Positions 1 through 10,900 of a stretch of DNA of 64,000 nucleotides are shown piece after piece. The first letter of the stretch is position 1. Every line of letters starts with the position of its first letter. The stretch lies in contig JAEUUT010000061.1 in NCBI GenBank assembly GCA_016787415.1, positions 18,916 through 82,915 on the forward strand. The letters run 5' to 3'. The notes beneath the pieces were generated by a model. It ran no database searches and was not told the origin of the DNA. It saw nothing but the letters and a program-made list of their open reading frames with translations. The position numbers and the translations under genes were made by a program. Source of the stretch: Saprospiraceae bacterium (GTDB lineage: Bacteria > Bacteroidota > Bacteroidia > Chitinophagales > Saprospiraceae).

Positions 1-1260
1 GTGTACATAGGCGGGGTATTTGAAGTCTATCGCGAGCAGGATTCAAGTGCGGCTGTTACGCTGGAGCGGGAATCCCTACATGTGATGGACGACAAAAACC
101 GGGTAGCGCTGGTGGAGACTTTGACGGCCGGAACTTCTGCTTTCGGGGAGGTTTTAGGGGCGGCCTTGGGCCGGTACCAGTTGTCGAATCACCTTGGTTC
201 GGCTTGTGTGGAGTTGGACGAAACGGCAGTGCTGATTTCTTATGATGAGTACCATGCGTTTGGGAGTACAGCGTATAGTGCCGTGGGCGCCTTGATTAAA
301 TCGGCTAAGAAGCGATACAAGTACACGGGGCTAGAGCGGGATGAATCAAGCGGGTTGGATTATTATAAGATGCGCTACTATGCTTCCTGGTTGTGTCGGT
401 TTGTGAGTGTGGATGGGTTGAAGGATAAGTATCCGTTTTATTCGACGTATCAGTATGCGGGGAATAAGCCAATTATTGCTATTGATCTTGATGGTTTAGA
501 AGCCAATATTGAAACCCAAACTAATAAAATTGGGCAAGAATGTGGTTATGATACGGGGTTGGGCTTTAATGTTCTAATCACACCAGAAATTGTCGATCAA
601 TTTTTTTCGAACGAAAAGCAGAAAAATTTTATTTTTTGGTATGCAGAAAATGTAGATCAAAACATTGTACCTATTCTCTTGCAAAGCATTACGAATAAAA
701 ATGATTCTGAAAAGGCTGACTGGACTCAAGAAATCTATAATAAATTGAAATCTTTTGATGATTGGTTCAGTAAAAATGCATTTGGCTCTGGAGAAACACA
801 AAAGGCAGGAGTGCATTATACAAAAAAAGAAGGGGGGAACCAAGAATATGAAGTAAGGACTAAGACAGAATTTGAGCCAGAATCTGTAGATATTGGAGAC
901 CTTCTTACATTCCTTGGAGCACTCAAAGGAAAAATTGAACGTGAAAAGTGGGAAAAAACATCGAATCCCGCGGAGGATATTTATTTAAACACTAAAACAA
1001 GTGTTGGATACATCGAAGAAGTAAAGGAAAATATCGAACAACTAAACAAGTCTAAAGACACAAAAACTTCAAATGGTGTTACTAAAAAAACAACAGAAAC
1101 ACAAAACATAAATAAGCCAAAAGATGAAAAGAAGTGGAGAGAATATAAGCCTGGTGTCTGGGGTGATATTCCAACTGAACTAGTTCCCGGCGACACATTA
1201 ATTCTTTACGATACTAGAATCAGACCATCAAAGGCAGATACGATTATTTATAAACGGTAA
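1..1260 (+). CDS. RHS/TcC-like protein, C-terminal part with variable tip (5' end outside window)
   Basis: The reading frame is open from base 1 and belongs to a larger gene that starts upstream. Residues 57-68 (GRYQLSNHLGSA), 105-129 (around GLDYYKMRYY) and 155-165 (NKPIIAIDLDG) are the conserved end of the RHS-repeat-associated core as found in SpvB/TcB-TcC toxin shells. From about residue 168 the sequence becomes an unrelated, Lys/Glu/Thr-rich, AT-rich tip of about 250 residues. In this family the tip is the toxin released inside the RHS cocoon. I do not recognise the fold or any catalytic motif in this tip. A Tc toxin A-like gene follows on the same strand, so this is probably the BC (cocoon plus effector) component of a Tc complex. 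The sharp drop in GC content at about base 480 fits tip exchange by recombination. Confidence 0.85.
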   Translation: MYIGGVFEVYREQDSSAAVTLERESLHVMDDKNRVALVETLTAGTSAFGEVLGAALGRYQLSNHLGSACVELDETAVLISYDEYHAFGSTAYSAVGALIKSAKKRYKYTGLERDESSGLDYYKMRYYASWLCRFVSVDGLKDKYPFYSTYQYAGNKPIIAIDLDGLEANIETQTNKIGQECGYDTGLGFNVLITPEIVDQFFSNEKQKNFIFWYAENVDQNIVPILLQSITNKNDSEKADWTQEIYNKLKSFDDWFSKNAFGSGETQKAGVHYTKKEGGNQEYEVRTKTEFEPESVDIGDLLTFLGALKGKIEREKWEKTSNPAEDIYLNTKTSVGYIEEVKENIEQLNKSKDTKTSNGVTKKTTETQNINKPKDEKKWREYKPGVWGDIPTELVPGDTLILYDTRIRPSKADTIIYKR

Positions 1261-1343
1261 GCAAAAATGTTCCCTTGGTGGCGTGAGGCTGTAACCCCTG
1301 CTCGCGCCAGGCTGTAAAACAAAAGCCCGAAAAACCACTATAT

Positions 1344-1391
1344 CAAAAAACCAACCTAAAAACGTGAGTGCTGGCGCGAGGCTGTGCCTCG
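1344..1391 (+). repeat. Intergenic stem-loop repeat, copy 1
   Basis: An A-rich lead (AAACCAACCTAAAAACG) runs into a perfect hairpin CGAGGC-TGT-GCCTCG at 1377-1391. The same arrangement recurs at 1841-1880 and 41076-41121, with a changed but still paired stem in the third copy. It fills the gap between the RHS tip gene and the next small gene. Function unknown; it could be a REP-like element or part of a transcript-end structure. Confidence 0.6.
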
Positions 1392-1484
1392 TGACACCCA
1401 CCACTCAACCTAACCGATCAAATTTTTTTCATCCTCTACCGCAAGAATAGAATTATAAATGCCTAATAGTCAAACCTTTTTACT

Positions 1485-1811
1485 ATGCCAAGCGTATCAA
1501 ACATCCATTTCAAAGACAACTGGCAAGGCGGCCCTGACTTGCTGACCATCGAATTTCAATTCGAAACCGAGGAGTTAAACCATCTTTATATAGCAAGAAT
1601 AGGCTACAGGCACGTTGCTGCAGGAAAGCCGCAGGAGTCCTGGCAGGATTTGTATGCACTGGACATAGAACCTAAGAAATCACCCCACGTGGAACTACTG
1701 CGGCCAAATATCTCCAAGACCAGCGGCTTTCAGCAACAGGTACAATTCAAGGTGATCCTGTTTCGGGCGGTGGCAAGTAAGGAATCAGGCTCCTTTCCTC
1801 TGCATTCATAA
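1485..1811 (+). CDS. Hypothetical small protein between the RHS tip and TcA-like genes
   Basis: A 108-residue protein with no signal peptide or membrane segment and no family I recognise. It starts at an ATG and ends 116 bases before the TcA-like gene. Its composition (alternating hydrophobic and polar stretches such as LLTIEFQFET and VQFKVILFRA) suggests a compact beta-rich protein. The position directly after a variable toxin tip is where an immunity protein would sit, but it equally lies between the subunits of a Tc complex and could be an accessory factor. The stem-loop repeat occurs on both sides, so the gene may be a movable insert. Function is not assigned. Confidence 0.6.
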   Translation: MPSVSNIHFKDNWQGGPDLLTIEFQFETEELNHLYIARIGYRHVAAGKPQESWQDLYALDIEPKKSPHVELLRPNISKTSGFQQQVQFKVILFRAVASKESGSFPLHS

Positions 1812-1840
1812 CAAAAGCCTAAAACCATCGTATCAAAAAA

Positions 1841-1880
1841 CCAATCTAAAAAACGTGCGTACTGAGCGAGGCTGTGCCTC
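1841..1880 (+). repeat. Intergenic stem-loop repeat, copy 2
   Basis: The lead AAACCAATCTAAAAAACG is followed by the hairpin GAGGC-TGT-GCCTC at 1868-1880. It is clearly homologous to the copy at 1344-1391, and the similarity begins upstream of both hairpins in a CAAAAGCC block. It lies between the 108-aa gene and the TcA-like gene. Confidence 0.6.
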
Positions 1881-1927
1881 ATGCCAACTAGCAACTCCTG
1901 AAACATCACCCTTTAACTAACCTCAAA

Positions 1928-4900
1928 ATGGCTACTTTAAGAATAGCACTCCTACCGCCCTATCCGGTTACCGCTGGCGAATTTACCTTGTCTATTGCGG
2001 GATTGACCTATGAAGTTTATGACATGAATGTCGTAGACCTGGAAAACAATCCTACCAATCTGGCGAGTTCGGTTTCAGTTCCTCAGGATAGTACTCAAGC
2101 GGTTGCTTATCTTGTCATCACACTTGGCACCGGAGGGGATGAATTTATAACCCGCGACTTAAGAATAAAGGTATATCGGGGTACGGACCTCATCGTCGAT
2201 GCGATTTTAAACTATAATTTTGTAACGGATACCAGTAAGCCGGGTGGATACCTGGTCATTCCACTCATCGGATTTAATTTACAATCTATTTTTAGAAAGA
2301 ACGGTCTGCCGCCGCGTTTTTCTGATCTGGAGGACGCTGTAAATGCAGTTTTAGATGCGGACGAGGGGAACCTGGATATTATTGAATTGAACCTGAAACA
2401 ATGCAGGCATGTCGCCCGTGAACTGGTCTGGAGTACCCAAGAAAATGAACCGCCCAAGCCGGATAAGAAATTATGGAAATTATTTACTTTAGATACTCAG
2501 GATGACGATTTAGATGATGGAAAAGAACAAGCGCGTCAAAAATTCGAACGCGAACTGGACGCCTTTTACAACACGCCCGACGCCAAAGCCGAAAACCTCG
2601 CCAAGTACATCTGGGCCCTGCGATGCGCCTACAAATGTGTAGACCACATCGCTTCCGTCAACGAAATCCAGTTCCGTTTTCCCCTTTTCCCGGACCTGGC
2701 GCTCAGCCGGAAAACCCGCGAAATCGAATTGAAGATAACGGGCGGTTTCGGTGCCAATCTGGACATCCCGGTTGAGTATTTCTACGCATTGGGTGTTGAA
2801 TTGCCCGTCAGCATGGACTGGGATTTCCGGTACAATTCAGCCATTTCGACGGAAGACAGCGTATTGCTGGAGCAGTTTGCACAAGCCCTGGAGAAAGGAA
2901 TTATCGACGCAGGTTTGGCTATCAATAATTTTCAGGCATACAGGCGGCTTTATATACTTAAAACGACGTTGAGCAGTGGCTTGTCCGCGCCACTGAACGA
3001 TAATGCTGTGTATGTAAATTGCCAGCCCGAAGCCTTGCTTTTCCCTCCTTCCGGCTGGCTGGCTTACACGGCTGCCGACCTTAACATCTTTTGGGACACC
3101 CTGTCGTTCGATCAGGAACATGCCGATCTCGTTCTTTTCGCACTTGTTCAGGGCAATCAATATCTCTACAATGCTATTCATCCGCTGGCAACGTCGGTCA
3201 ATGCATTGGCCGGAACCTCGCAACAACAATGGGAAGCGAGGTATGTAGCGGCGGATGCCGCCAGGATCGCTTTTGACAATACCCACCTGGACCCTGATTT
3301 TTTACCGAAAGGTAAAGTGGAAGAGCAGGCCAAAGCCTTTGCCCTCTACGCCATGCGTTTTTTTAACACTGTGGCCGCTGCGACACTCACTCCTGTTATC
3401 ATAAACCAGATGCCTGTCCCGTCGTTCGGCGTGGAAGGCCCGGTCGAATCTTTTCTGGCGACCTATACCTTAGGCTCGGGTTTTGATCCGGTGGCGGCTA
3501 TGGCTACAGCAGCAGGAATAATAAAAGATGATGTCTGCGGGCAGCAGTGGCTGGTCGATAAAATCGCTATTTTGGATGCATTGTTTTTATTGACAAAAGA
3601 TCTGAAAGTCGGCAGTGATCCTATCCCTGTTTTTCAGCAGTATCCGGTTATGGAAGCGTTGTATGCCCGGGGCTTTACGAGTGCCGTGCAAATTGCCGAC
3701 CTTTCAGAAACGGATTTCATTGCGGCATTGACCGGGACCGTGGCGTATCCTTTCGGAAAAAAAATCCATGAAGCGTCCGGCGTCAGCAGTATGATGATGC
3801 GTTTAGTAAACGGCGCTTCCCGATGTTATGATTCCCGCGACACCGTACCTGCGCTCCTCAAGGCGGGGTATACGGATGCCGGCAGTATTGTTGCTGCCGG
3901 CCAAGCGGATTTATCCACTGTATTAACCGGTGCAGGTGCTTCGGATTGCACGGAGGCAATTTACCGGAACGCTCAAGATCAAGTCAATCGATCCCTGGCG
4001 CCTTTGGCAAAGGCATGTGATGCCGCACAACAGGAAGCCGCAATCGTTGCGCTGGTAGCCAAAAAATACTACGATCCGGGGAGTATTGTTGCAAGCGGAA
4101 GTCTTATTGCCTTCGATAAGAGTATTAAAGATGCGAATATCAGAACTTGTTTGCCGGGTATTTATGAGGCGGCTCAAAACCTTGTGCAGGAGCAACTGGC
4201 AAACCTGGTTCGTTGCGACTTTGATTCGAACCAGGTAAACCAAATGGTGAACCTGCTTATTGCTCAGGGTTTTACCGATGCGGGAAGTATAGCAGCTGTT
4301 TCAAAGAGTGTATTCTTACGGCTGTTTCCCATAAACGATCAATCGTTTTTTACAAAAGACTGCCTTGTTTTTATCCATCAGGCGGCAATTGCTGCGGCGC
4401 GTACTGACCTGGCTCTGCTTACAAAAGATTGTAATGCATCTGCTCAAACAAATCCCCAGGCAATTCTTGCGGCATTGATAAAACAAGGCTTCAAACAGCC
4501 GCAGGATATTTGCCAACTCAGTTTTAAAGCATTTCTGGAGAAACTTCAAAAAGGGATTGCCCTGGAATGTGCAAAACACATTTATCAGGCAGCCGGAGGA
4601 AACCCCGACAATCCGGACGTGCCGGGCTGCGGCGGCGTTTTTCATCCGGTCAATGACGGTTGCCTGGTAAATTGTATACCACCTGCTCATCTTGCTCCAA
4701 CTGGTCCAACCGCCTATCTTCATGATCTCTTGCTGGCATCGCCCGGCAGCACCTGTGCCAAACCGGCCGGTCCCGGTTCTGAAACCCTGGGCAATATTAT
4801 TACGCCGCGCAGAGGAGATCTGGGCGCATTAAAGGCAACTTCCTCGAATGCCGAAACGCCCATTCCATTGATCGATCTGGCGAATGAACAATTAGAGAAC

Positions 4901-7900
4901 ATGGTTGCAACGGGCTCTCCTCAGGGCGCGGTTTACGATACAGCATACGACATGGCTGGGGGCCACTTTTTGTCCCGGCTTGACGGAACTTGTGCAGATG
5001 AAAAAGAGAATGACGGCGTTAGGCACGATCCGGCAGTTTTACTGCAAGCCATGCCCGAGCATTCTTCGCCGGTTGTAAAACATTCGTCTTCCGCTTATGA
5101 CAAATTAAAAAATGATTTTTCAGATGCCTGCCATCTGCCTTATGACCAGGCGCTCGACGTATCCCGCAGCTACCTGCAGCGCTTAGGTCTCGACCGGTTT
5201 GAGGCGATGCGCCGTTTTGGCACAGCCATCAGGGCGTTCGGGCCGGAGCCGGGTGTGGCGCCCGACAAATTTCAGAAACAGGTTTGGAGACTTCCATTGG
5301 ACAAATCCCTGGCCTATGAATACCTGTGTTTTTCACAGGAAGAATATGATTTCCTGTTCGGCCAGGATTTGTCGACTGCAACCATTAACGGTATGCCTGC
5401 CTGTTATTCCCTTTTTGGGTTTATTCCCCAAGAATGGAAAGGAAAATCGACGGAAGAGGCAGATGAAGAATGGCTTACCAAGGCTTCCAATTTATGTACA
5501 TTTTTGGAAAGTACCTGCCTGAGTTATTGCGAGTTTCATGCATTGACAGAAAGCGGGTTTATGCCATTGGTAAGCGATCAGGCCGATCATTTGTTCCCGA
5601 AATGCGAACCTTGCTGTTGCAACGATTATCAGTTGGAAAAAGTAATGAAGGGCGGGTCGACCTCAACACTTACCAAAGAAGACTTTGTGCGCCTGATGAT
5701 ATTTATCCGGTTGTGGCGCAAAATGCAATGCGTCCCGGGCGGTAAATACACATTTGCTGAATTCAGGGATATTTGTGAAGTACTTGAATTGTACAAAAAT
5801 GGTGCGATTAATCCTGATTTCCTGTATGAACTGGCACATTTTCAGTTGTTACGGGATATATATCACCTTCCTTTGACAGACGGAAGTGAAGCCACAGGCA
5901 CGGGAGCGACCCATACGCACCTGCTGGCATTATGGGCAGGCGCGCCGACCGGGCAACTGGAATGGGCAATTGATACTTTGCTGGATGCTATTCAAATAAA
6001 AATTCAAAAAACACATCATTGCGAACGTCGTCCGCCTGAATTTGTAAAAATACTTAAGAATAACCTGAATGCCTTGTCGGAACTGGCGGGATTCTCCACC
6101 ACGGAACAGGGACTAACATGGATCGGAGCGCCGCACCTGACTGCTGCGTTTGCCGAGGTACTCGGCAATGTTTTTCATTCCCGGTTCAGTGTGGGGGAAC
6201 TGTTTTTCCTTTTTTCCAAAGAGCCACACTTAGCCGGCGATGATCCATTTCCGCTGCCTTCGGGCAACGAAGCACTGGAAAATCCATTGGAATTGCCGGA
6301 TGATGACGGACAATTTTCACTCTGGCAACTCCGGGCTAAATTATTGTCCGCCGCTCCGGATTCCAGTGAATGGACCTGGATGAAAATCAATGCGGTATTG
6401 CGCGATGAATTCGGTTATACAACCGCTCCGGCCAATGATCCGCTGCAGTCACTGGGGTACCATTTTTTCCCCAATACCCTTGTTTCCGAGGGTTACTTGG
6501 TAAATACTGCCGACCGGCAATATAGAACGCACCTGACGACAACCGTTGAAATGCTCTGGAATGAGCAAAAAAGCCCATTCAGGTATGATCTGGGGAATAA
6601 ACAATTGTGGACGGAATTGCCATGGCTTACCGACGAAGCAGTTATTGCCAAACTCAGCAGGGTGCGTCAATTGACTACAGAGGAGATCAAAGCAGTCCAG
6701 CATTTGTACTTTATGCCCCGGGCAGATATGGCCCGTTTCCGGTACGTATTTTCCAACTTTACGGAAGCGCAGGAAATGCTTTTACAACAGCCCGATGAAG
6801 AAAAACGCTGGGTCTATTTCAGGGATAATTTTGCATTGTTTTATGAACGTTGCCAAATCGTTGCACAACACCTGGCGGATCACGTAACCAGTGCAACCAG
6901 TCAGGCATGCGGCGACTCGAAAGCATTGGCCTGGGAAATACTGAAAAATTTATACGCAGATGAAAACCTGGGTCAAACTACCTGGCAAGACTCCGGCGGT
7001 GCGGCGCCCGATGTAAAATGGCCCAATCAACCCAGTGGAGGCGCATTTTCAGCCATGGTCCAACTCACCGGAACCGGCCTGCTTGGCGCTGTAAAAGACA
7101 AAAAAGGCAACCTGATCTGGCGTGAAGTCCGGGGAGGCCTCGATGCCTTTGGCGGAGAGGAAAACAATGCCGACAGCCCTTTCCCTACTGTATTGCCGGG
7201 TATAGAATGGAACGCCACCCAAAAAATTGCCACCATCCGAAATGGTTTTGCTTTGGAAAACCAGAATGGTAAATTATTGGGCGGTGCGGAAGGCTATTCT
7301 ATTCTTTGGGAGGGTTTATTGCTGGTAGAAACATCCGGCAATTATACATTCTGGGCAGGCGCCCCTACGCCCGGAAACGAAGTACCTGATTTCAAAAAAG
7401 CATCCAAGGCACAGTGGTCGTTGACATTACAACGCGGGCATAAACAAATGCTGTTATTGAGCCACGACATTTCCGGCGAATCTGCCCCGCCACATTGTTC
7501 TGCCCCGGTATTGCTGAAAGAAGGCGTTTACGAAATTACCATACAATACATACAGCCTGAACCTTCCTTGGATAACTGGGAAGACGGTTGCCCGCAAACC
7601 ACTGGTTTTCAGGTAAAATACAGCGGGGCCGATACTGATGGGGCAATTTGCACCCTACCGATTGAACGTCTGTATGTTAAATCCAAATCAGCGTCGCTGG
7701 GTGATGGCATTACAGAAGTATCGGATGCTGCCAATAATTTTTTAAGTCAGCAATATGTAGGTACCATGCGCGATTTTCTGCGCACGTACAGCCGCGCTTT
7801 TGCAAGCATGTTGTTTGCCCACCGTTTTGAACTGTCAGCCAATCGTATTGCAGATGATGGCATGTCTGAAATCGGATATTTATTGTCGAAACCTTCCCGG

Positions 7901-10900
7901 TTTGCGGGTTTGGCATTTTCTAAAATCAGCGGATCGTGGGTAATTCACCTGGCAGATTTTAATTTCAACCTGCTTCCGGTAGTCAACAATTATTATCCGC
8001 CGGAGTCCTCCACAGATAAACGAGCCGACCCTGATCTGATCAGGCAACAGGCATTATTCGATGTGTTTTTGCGCATCTACGATTATACTGTTCTTCGACA
8101 CGAAACCCGCGCTGCTACGGAAAATCCGGTTTGGCTGGCCCTGAAAGAATCAGCGGAAGGGCATGCCGATCATGAGGGTCATTTACTGCGGCACATGGGT
8201 ATCGACTTGCGTCACACCCATCTGGTAACCAATTTTTTCGGTCCGTATACGGTGCTTAGCTCCGATTTGGAAGATGAGCGATGGACGCGAAGGGTATGGG
8301 AAGCAGAAAAGGGTTTACGCCGATTGCTTTGTGCATTTTTCCCTGCCGATATTACCCAGGCACGGCCTTTGTTGTGGGCGGCCCCGGATCCCAATGCCAT
8401 TTATACGTTGGAGATTCCTTTTGGAGATCAAACGCCACAAACCGGTAATGGCAACCTCACGCGGTTTGTTCGTTTCGGATTAATAGAAAATGGAATACCA
8501 CGCCGATATGATGAGTTGAAACAACTCAATGATGGCTTGCGCGTTCGTGCACAGAAAGCCTTACTGGCATATCTAACCCGAATGAATCGTATAACCCTAC
8601 CGGAAGGCGGATTTGCCACAACTGCCAATGATTTGAATGGATTATTACTGATGGATGTAGTCCCGGGCCTTTGCCAGGCCGCCACACGAATTGAAGCATC
8701 TATTAGCGCCGTACAAACCCTGGTACAACGCGCTCGATTGGGCCTTGAACCCACACTCACGGTGTCCAGTGAATTCAGGCGTTTTTGGGACAAACGAATG
8801 GCGCAATTCCATATTTGGGAAAAAAGTGAGCGACAGGACATTTACCGGGAAAATTTTATTGCACACGAAAAAACAGCAGAGGCGCGCAAGTCGGAAAGTT
8901 TCCAGATGCTGGAAGACCGCTTAAGAACACAAACGTTGAGCGTGCCGGTATCCGGTGGTGTTACCATTCTGAGTACGCAAAAACCCCCAGCGCATACGGG
9001 CATGAGCCTACTGCAAAAAAAGGCGCCCTCAACAACTCAGGCCATCAGCGATATCGAAGGTTTTGACCTCTTTGGGAAACCGGAAAACTATACGCGTCCG
9101 GGTTGGCTGGCTGATATCCGGGAAGAAAAACTCCCGTTTTGGCTGGAGGCGGCCATACAAATGAAAGTGCCGTTTGTACGTGTTGCAGCGGCTGGTATTC
9201 CTCCGGCGGGTATCACTTATGATTGTGCAGACGGCATCTGTTGTTCTGCATGCGGAGATATTCATCCGCCCCTGGTTGATGAATACTATTTCTGGATGAT
9301 AACAGGTAAATATTATGCCAAGATCACCCAGGATGCTTCCCGTGAATGGGATAATGAAGAAGATCTGCCCAAACTATTACATTTAAATACCCGGGATAAA
9401 GTTTATTTGGCCTGGACCCACAAGCACAACGGAGTTTTCCAGCCGATGCGGTGGTCGTTTGAAGGTGTGACCGTTACCGGAACGCCCGGATTAAACTGGT
9501 TCGGCCGGTTTGAGGACAGTTTACATTTTGAAATTACCGGAGCAGATACCTTGGTTGGTATTCCGGCGTGTGACGGCGGCACTCCTTTCCCCACCGGATT
9601 CCGGTACGACATGGTGACCGATACTGCTGTGCCTGTTCGGGCGATAGGTTTGGAAAATTGTTTTAAAGTTGAGTTACTAACCCCTTCTACGTATTTTGCC
9701 TATTTTGATCCCGGTGCCCCGTTGGTTCCCAACACAATGTTTGCTCCCGCATTGGCGGTGGCTCAAAACCTTGAGATACACTGCAAATATGAAGAGGCTG
9801 TGCAATGGTATGAATTGGTTATTAAGCCTTTGAAAGAAGACAATCGATGGCAAAAATGTGTAGACAATCAGAGTTGCTGTTGTGAATCCGGTGAAATTTC
9901 AGAACAGGAGTTCTGCCGCCGCGCTATGCTACTGTATTATTTAGAGACGCTTATTCGCTGGGGTAAAAACCTGTTGCAAAAAAATACAGGAGCATCCATT
10001 CAGCAGGCGCGGCTGATTCTGGAAACCGCTGGAAAAATATTGGGAGAATGCCCGCTGACAACACAGGCAAAATGGCAGGATTCCGACGACACGCCTAAAA
10101 TACTTGATTTTATACCAATGACCGCAGCACTGAATCCTCAGTTGATTTGTAAATATGAGGAAGTGGCCGACGGATTGGCCTTGGTCCACCACTGTATGAA
10201 CAATAACCGTTTGCAGAACGGCCGTGACAGGGACAACAAAAATTATTGGCAAACTACTGTTATGCAAGGTAGTTGTAGGGAAGAAGATGCCGAATGTTGC
10301 GACGATTTATGGTGTATGCCCACCAGTCCTTACCGGTTTACTTTCCTCATCTCCAAAGCAATGGAGTTGGCTGGTACCGTAAGCAGTTTAGGAAATTCTT
10401 TATCGGCTGCATTTAAAGAAGGGGATGCTGAATTTTTGGCCGCATTACGCGAAAGCCAGTCGCGACAACTGTTGGAACAAACCACTTCGGTCAGAGAACT
10501 CAACGCCCGGGAATCCAACTGGCAAACCCAGGCATTAGAAAAAACGCTTGAAATTACACAAGCCAGGCTGGCTTATTATCAATTGCTTGTTGCAAACGGC
10601 TTGATCGCAGAAGAAGAGGATTACAAGGCGTTTATTGATCAGTCGATGATCGCATCTGCAACGGCGCAAGGGATTGAAGCGATCACTGCACCTATTCACC
10701 TTACTCCTGATGCATACGCAGGCCCCTTCCCCTTGCTACACGCTACAGGGGGTGATAAAATCGCTCAATTTGTTCTAACTGGAGCAAAAATAGCTCATAC
10801 AATTTCATCCATTCAAGGTACGCGCGCCTCTAAACGGCTTACCACCGGCGGATGGACCCGTCGCTTGCAGGAGTGGAATTTCCAGATACAAACCCTCGAA

